From Verrucomicrobiota bacterium (lineage in GTDB: Bacteria; Verrucomicrobiota; Verrucomicrobiia; Chthoniobacterales; UBA10450), in assembly GCA_003219225.1 (NCBI GenBank), contig QHPZ01000208.1, forward strand, positions 1 to 15,237: DNA of 15,237 nt. Direction: 5' to 3'. Shown in pieces: positions 13,316 through 15,237 of this stretch. A program made the translations under genes and the position numbers. Each line of letters opens with the position of its first letter. Within the stretch, counting starts at the first letter, position 1. The notes below the pieces were generated by a model. That model searched no databases, was not told the DNA's origin, and saw nothing but the letters and a program-made list of their open reading frames with translations.

Positions 13316-13785
13316 TGCTTGAGCACCAAATTCAGGCCGGCGGTCGATCCAGCTACGCCTGTTGTCGAGTAGCTATAGCCAACCGTGCTGCCAGGCGACG
13401 GAGCCGGCTTACCTTGAATGTTTGCCGTACTCAGCTTGACCTCGATGTCGCTTTTTGTCCTCAACGCGGATGCGGCCAGCGCTACGACCAGGAAAAATCC
13501 AAAATGCCTGCCGGTCTCCCATATCGCAATCCAAGTGCGCAGATCGGGATCGCCGCCAAACCAATTGGCGCACCACCAGATCACCCCTGAGGCCAACGCA
13601 GTCAGGAGCCCGGGTCTTTTGCCGCAAAACCACGCGACTGCGAAAATTGGGACGGCATAAAAAGGAAGAAGCCTGAACTGGTAACTGGTGATGAGGTCAA
13701 GCTCCCCGATGACGAGCAACAAGGCCGCCATTTCGACAGCGATCCACCTGGGTGATTGCCTGGCGAACGCCTTTGCCAAATTCAT
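13312..13785 (-). CDS. small integral membrane protein resembling an orphan sensor membrane module
   Basis: This 157-residue protein starts at ATG 13785. Four hydrophobic segments lie within residues 12-108: AVEMAALLLVIGELDLI, YAVPIFAVAWFCG, LLTALASGVIWWCANWF and GFFLVVALAASAL. The pattern (a Y-F-LLPFYAVPIF motif, a tryptophan-rich helix, then a helix ending in ALRTKSD) resembles N-terminal membrane-sensor regions of bacterial kinases and cyclases. Here it stops where a coiled coil and an output domain would normally begin. Instead there is a Ser/Gly/Thr-rich tail of about 45 residues (PGSTVGYSYSTTGVAGSTAG). It is either a stand-alone protein or a sensor that has lost its output domain. No function is assigned. 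It is convergent with the PG-binding gene and divergent from gspE. Confidence 0.65.
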   Translation of the reverse strand: MNLAKAFARQSPRWIAVEMAALLLVIGELDLITSYQFRLLPFYAVPIFAVAWFCGKRPGLLTALASGVIWWCANWFGGDPDLRTWIAIWETGRHFGFFLVVALAASALRTKSDIEVKLSTANIQGKPAPSPGSTVGYSYSTTGVAGSTAGLNLVLKH

Positions 13786-13951
13786 CGCGAGGTCCGGCTT
13801 TAAGCGGTCGGGATTCTACCAAACGCGCGCGCCGGCAGACTAGGAGATTTGTCGAGAGAACCTGGCCGCGAGGTGAGTTGTTGCCTGTGCGACAAAGGTA
13901 AAAAAGACAAATGGCGACAGGCGTGTTAAACTGTGCGCTCCGCTCACGAGG

Positions 13952-15237
13952 ATGAATTCCCCCATTAGCCAGTCGGTCGTTGATCTGCTCCTTGCGAGCG
14001 GTGTGCCCTCGCGCGACGACGCCGTGCAGCTGGCGCAAAACCTCAACGGCGGTTCATGGGTCGCGCAGGTGCTCGATTCCGGCAAAGTCGACGAGAACAG
14101 GTTCCTCAGCGCGATTGGCAACTTCTTCCGGGTGCCGGTGGAATCACTCGACTCGACCAAGATCGACCGCGAGACATTGTCGATCCTGCCGAGCCGATTC
14201 GTCTTCCAACATCATATTTTGCCGATTGCAGTGAAGGAAAACGCGGTCGTCCTCGCGACGTATGATCTTTTCAATTCGATTGGGCGCCAGCTTGCTTCGC
14301 AGCTTTTGAAAAAGCCGGCCGAGTGGGTGCTGGTGCCGCGCGCCCAGCTCCTGCGCGCGATGAAAACGCTCTACGGCGTGGGCGCTGAGACGTTCGACGA
14401 AATTCTTAAAACCAATCGCACATTCGAAATCCTGCAGGATGCCGAGACCGCGACCGACCTGAGCGCCGACGATCCGGAAGCGTCGGTCGTAAAGTTTGTG
14501 AACCAGATCATCCGCGAAGCGATCGCCGAGCGCGCGACCGATATTCATGTCGAACCGCTGGAGAACGATCTGCGCATTCGTTATCGGATCGATGGCATTT
14601 TGCATGAAGTTGCCGTGCCGCCGCAGTTGCGCGTTTTGCAATCGGCCATCATCTCGCGACTCAAAGTCATGGCGCACATGGACATCGCCGAGCGGCGCCT
14701 GCCGCAGGATGGCCGGATGAACCTGCACGCGAGTCATCAGGAAATCGATGTGCGGGTTTCGACGATCCCGACGGTGAACGGCGAGTCGATCAGTTTGCGC
14801 CTGCTCAGCCGCAGCGGTCAGCAATTCGGTTTCGCGCGACTTGATTTGAGCCCGAACCAGGAGGGTATCATTCGCAACCTGCTCGCCCAACCGAACGGAA
14901 TCATTCTGCTCACTGGGCCGACCGGCTGCGGCAAATCGACTTCGCTTTATTGCTTTCTCTCCACCATTAATTCGGTCCAGCGCCGGATCATCACGATCGA
15001 GGAACCGGTGGAATATCGGCTCCCCGGCGTTTCGCAGATTGACGTGAAGCCGGAGATCGACCTCACCTTTGCCAAAGGGCTGCGCCACATTTTGCGACAA
15101 GATCCAAACGTCGTGATGGTCGGTGAAATTCGCGATGTCGAGACCGCCGACATCGCCATCCGCGCGGCGATGACCGGGCACCTCGTCTTCAGCACGTTGC
15201 ATACGAACGACGCGGTCGGCGGCATCACGCGCTTGCT
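13952..15237 (+). CDS. gspE: type II secretion / type IV pilus assembly ATPase GspE/PilB, 3' part outside the window
   Basis: The reading frame is open from ATG 13952 to the window end (428 codons). It should be the cytoplasmic hexameric motor that powers pseudopilus or pilus assembly. An N-terminal MshEN/T2SSE_N-type domain lies at about residues 50-130 (RVPVESLDSTKIDRETLSILP). The ATPase follows, with ERATDIHVEP, DGIL and AERRLPQDGR, then Walker A GPTGCGKST (322-330), EEPVEYRL (Asp box), Walker B VVMVGEIRD (E392) and the His box TGHLVFSTLHTND. All catalytic motifs present so far are intact. The zinc tetra-cysteine segment of the family is not found before Walker B and would lie downstream if present. 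The neighbouring gspD favours GspE, but PilB cannot be excluded. GAGG touches the ATG, so the ribosome site is poorly spaced. Confidence 0.9.
   Translation, partial: MNSPISQSVVDLLLASGVPSRDDAVQLAQNLNGGSWVAQVLDSGKVDENRFLSAIGNFFRVPVESLDSTKIDRETLSILPSRFVFQHHILPIAVKENAVVLATYDLFNSIGRQLASQLLKKPAEWVLVPRAQLLRAMKTLYGVGAETFDEILKTNRTFEILQDAETATDLSADDPEASVVKFVNQIIREAIAERATDIHVEPLENDLRIRYRIDGILHEVAVPPQLRVLQSAIISRLKVMAHMDIAERRLPQDGRMNLHASHQEIDVRVSTIPTVNGESISLRLLSRSGQQFGFARLDLSPNQEGIIRNLLAQPNGIILLTGPTGCGKSTSLYCFLSTINSVQRRIITIEEPVEYRLPGVSQIDVKPEIDLTFAKGLRHILRQDPNVVMVGEIRDVETADIAIRAAMTGHLVFSTLHTNDAVGGITRL

Noticed and set aside
13786..13951. Promoters in the divergent region before gspE
   Set aside because: TAGAAT on the minus strand (13818-13813) resembles a -10, but no acceptable -35 was found at 16-18 bp; nothing convincing on the plus strand.
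14144..15202. 352-codon minus-strand ORF opposite gspE
   Set aside because: It is antisense to an intact ATPase frame that carries Walker A and B motifs; a high-GC shadow.

Overview
The window looks like a chromosomal piece of a free-living, Gram-negative, high-GC bacterium, most probably a soil-type verrucomicrobium of the Chthoniobacterales/Spartobacteria kind. This placement is an inference. It rests on the gene content (rplT-pheS, a meso-DAP murein recycling ligase, a type II secretion type secretin and ATPase, a CHASE2 adenylate cyclase) and on several dense families of short-unit inverted intergenic repeats that I associate with that group. No database could be searched.

Layout. Positions 1-542 (minus strand) hold rplT followed by the first codons of pheS. 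At 660-1817 (minus) there is a zinc-ribbon/rhomboid membrane protease, and divergent from it at 1961-4072 (plus) a CHASE2 class III adenylate cyclase. At 4155-5363 (plus) is mpl, which looks 5'-truncated and internally shortened. From 9953 down to 5447 (minus) runs a tightly overlapping five-cistron operon: an alpha/alpha-barrel-like protein, a 35-codon mini-ORF, an LPG-synthase-TM/UPF0104 membrane protein, a GT-C-like polytopic membrane protein and a secreted NTF2-like protein. Its content suggests envelope glycan or lipid-linked sugar work. Divergent from it, 10182-13315 (plus) carries gspD and a secreted peptidoglycan-binding protein. A small membrane protein follows on the minus strand (13312-13785), and then the start of gspE/pilB (13952 to the window end, plus).

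The most unusual aspect is between the genes. At least five inverted-repeat elements of four or five different kinds sit exactly at gene borders: octamer GTTAMAAA-type repeats (two copies), heptamer ATGACGA-type repeats, heptamer CCAANNN-type repeats, an 84-nt element with 30-nt arms, and a long GC-rich hairpin. Several supply the start codon, the stop codon or the last codons of the neighbouring gene. The 84-nt element precisely replaces the expected 5' end of mpl. I found no CRISPR array, tRNA, rRNA, transposase or other mobile-element gene, and no clear defence system.
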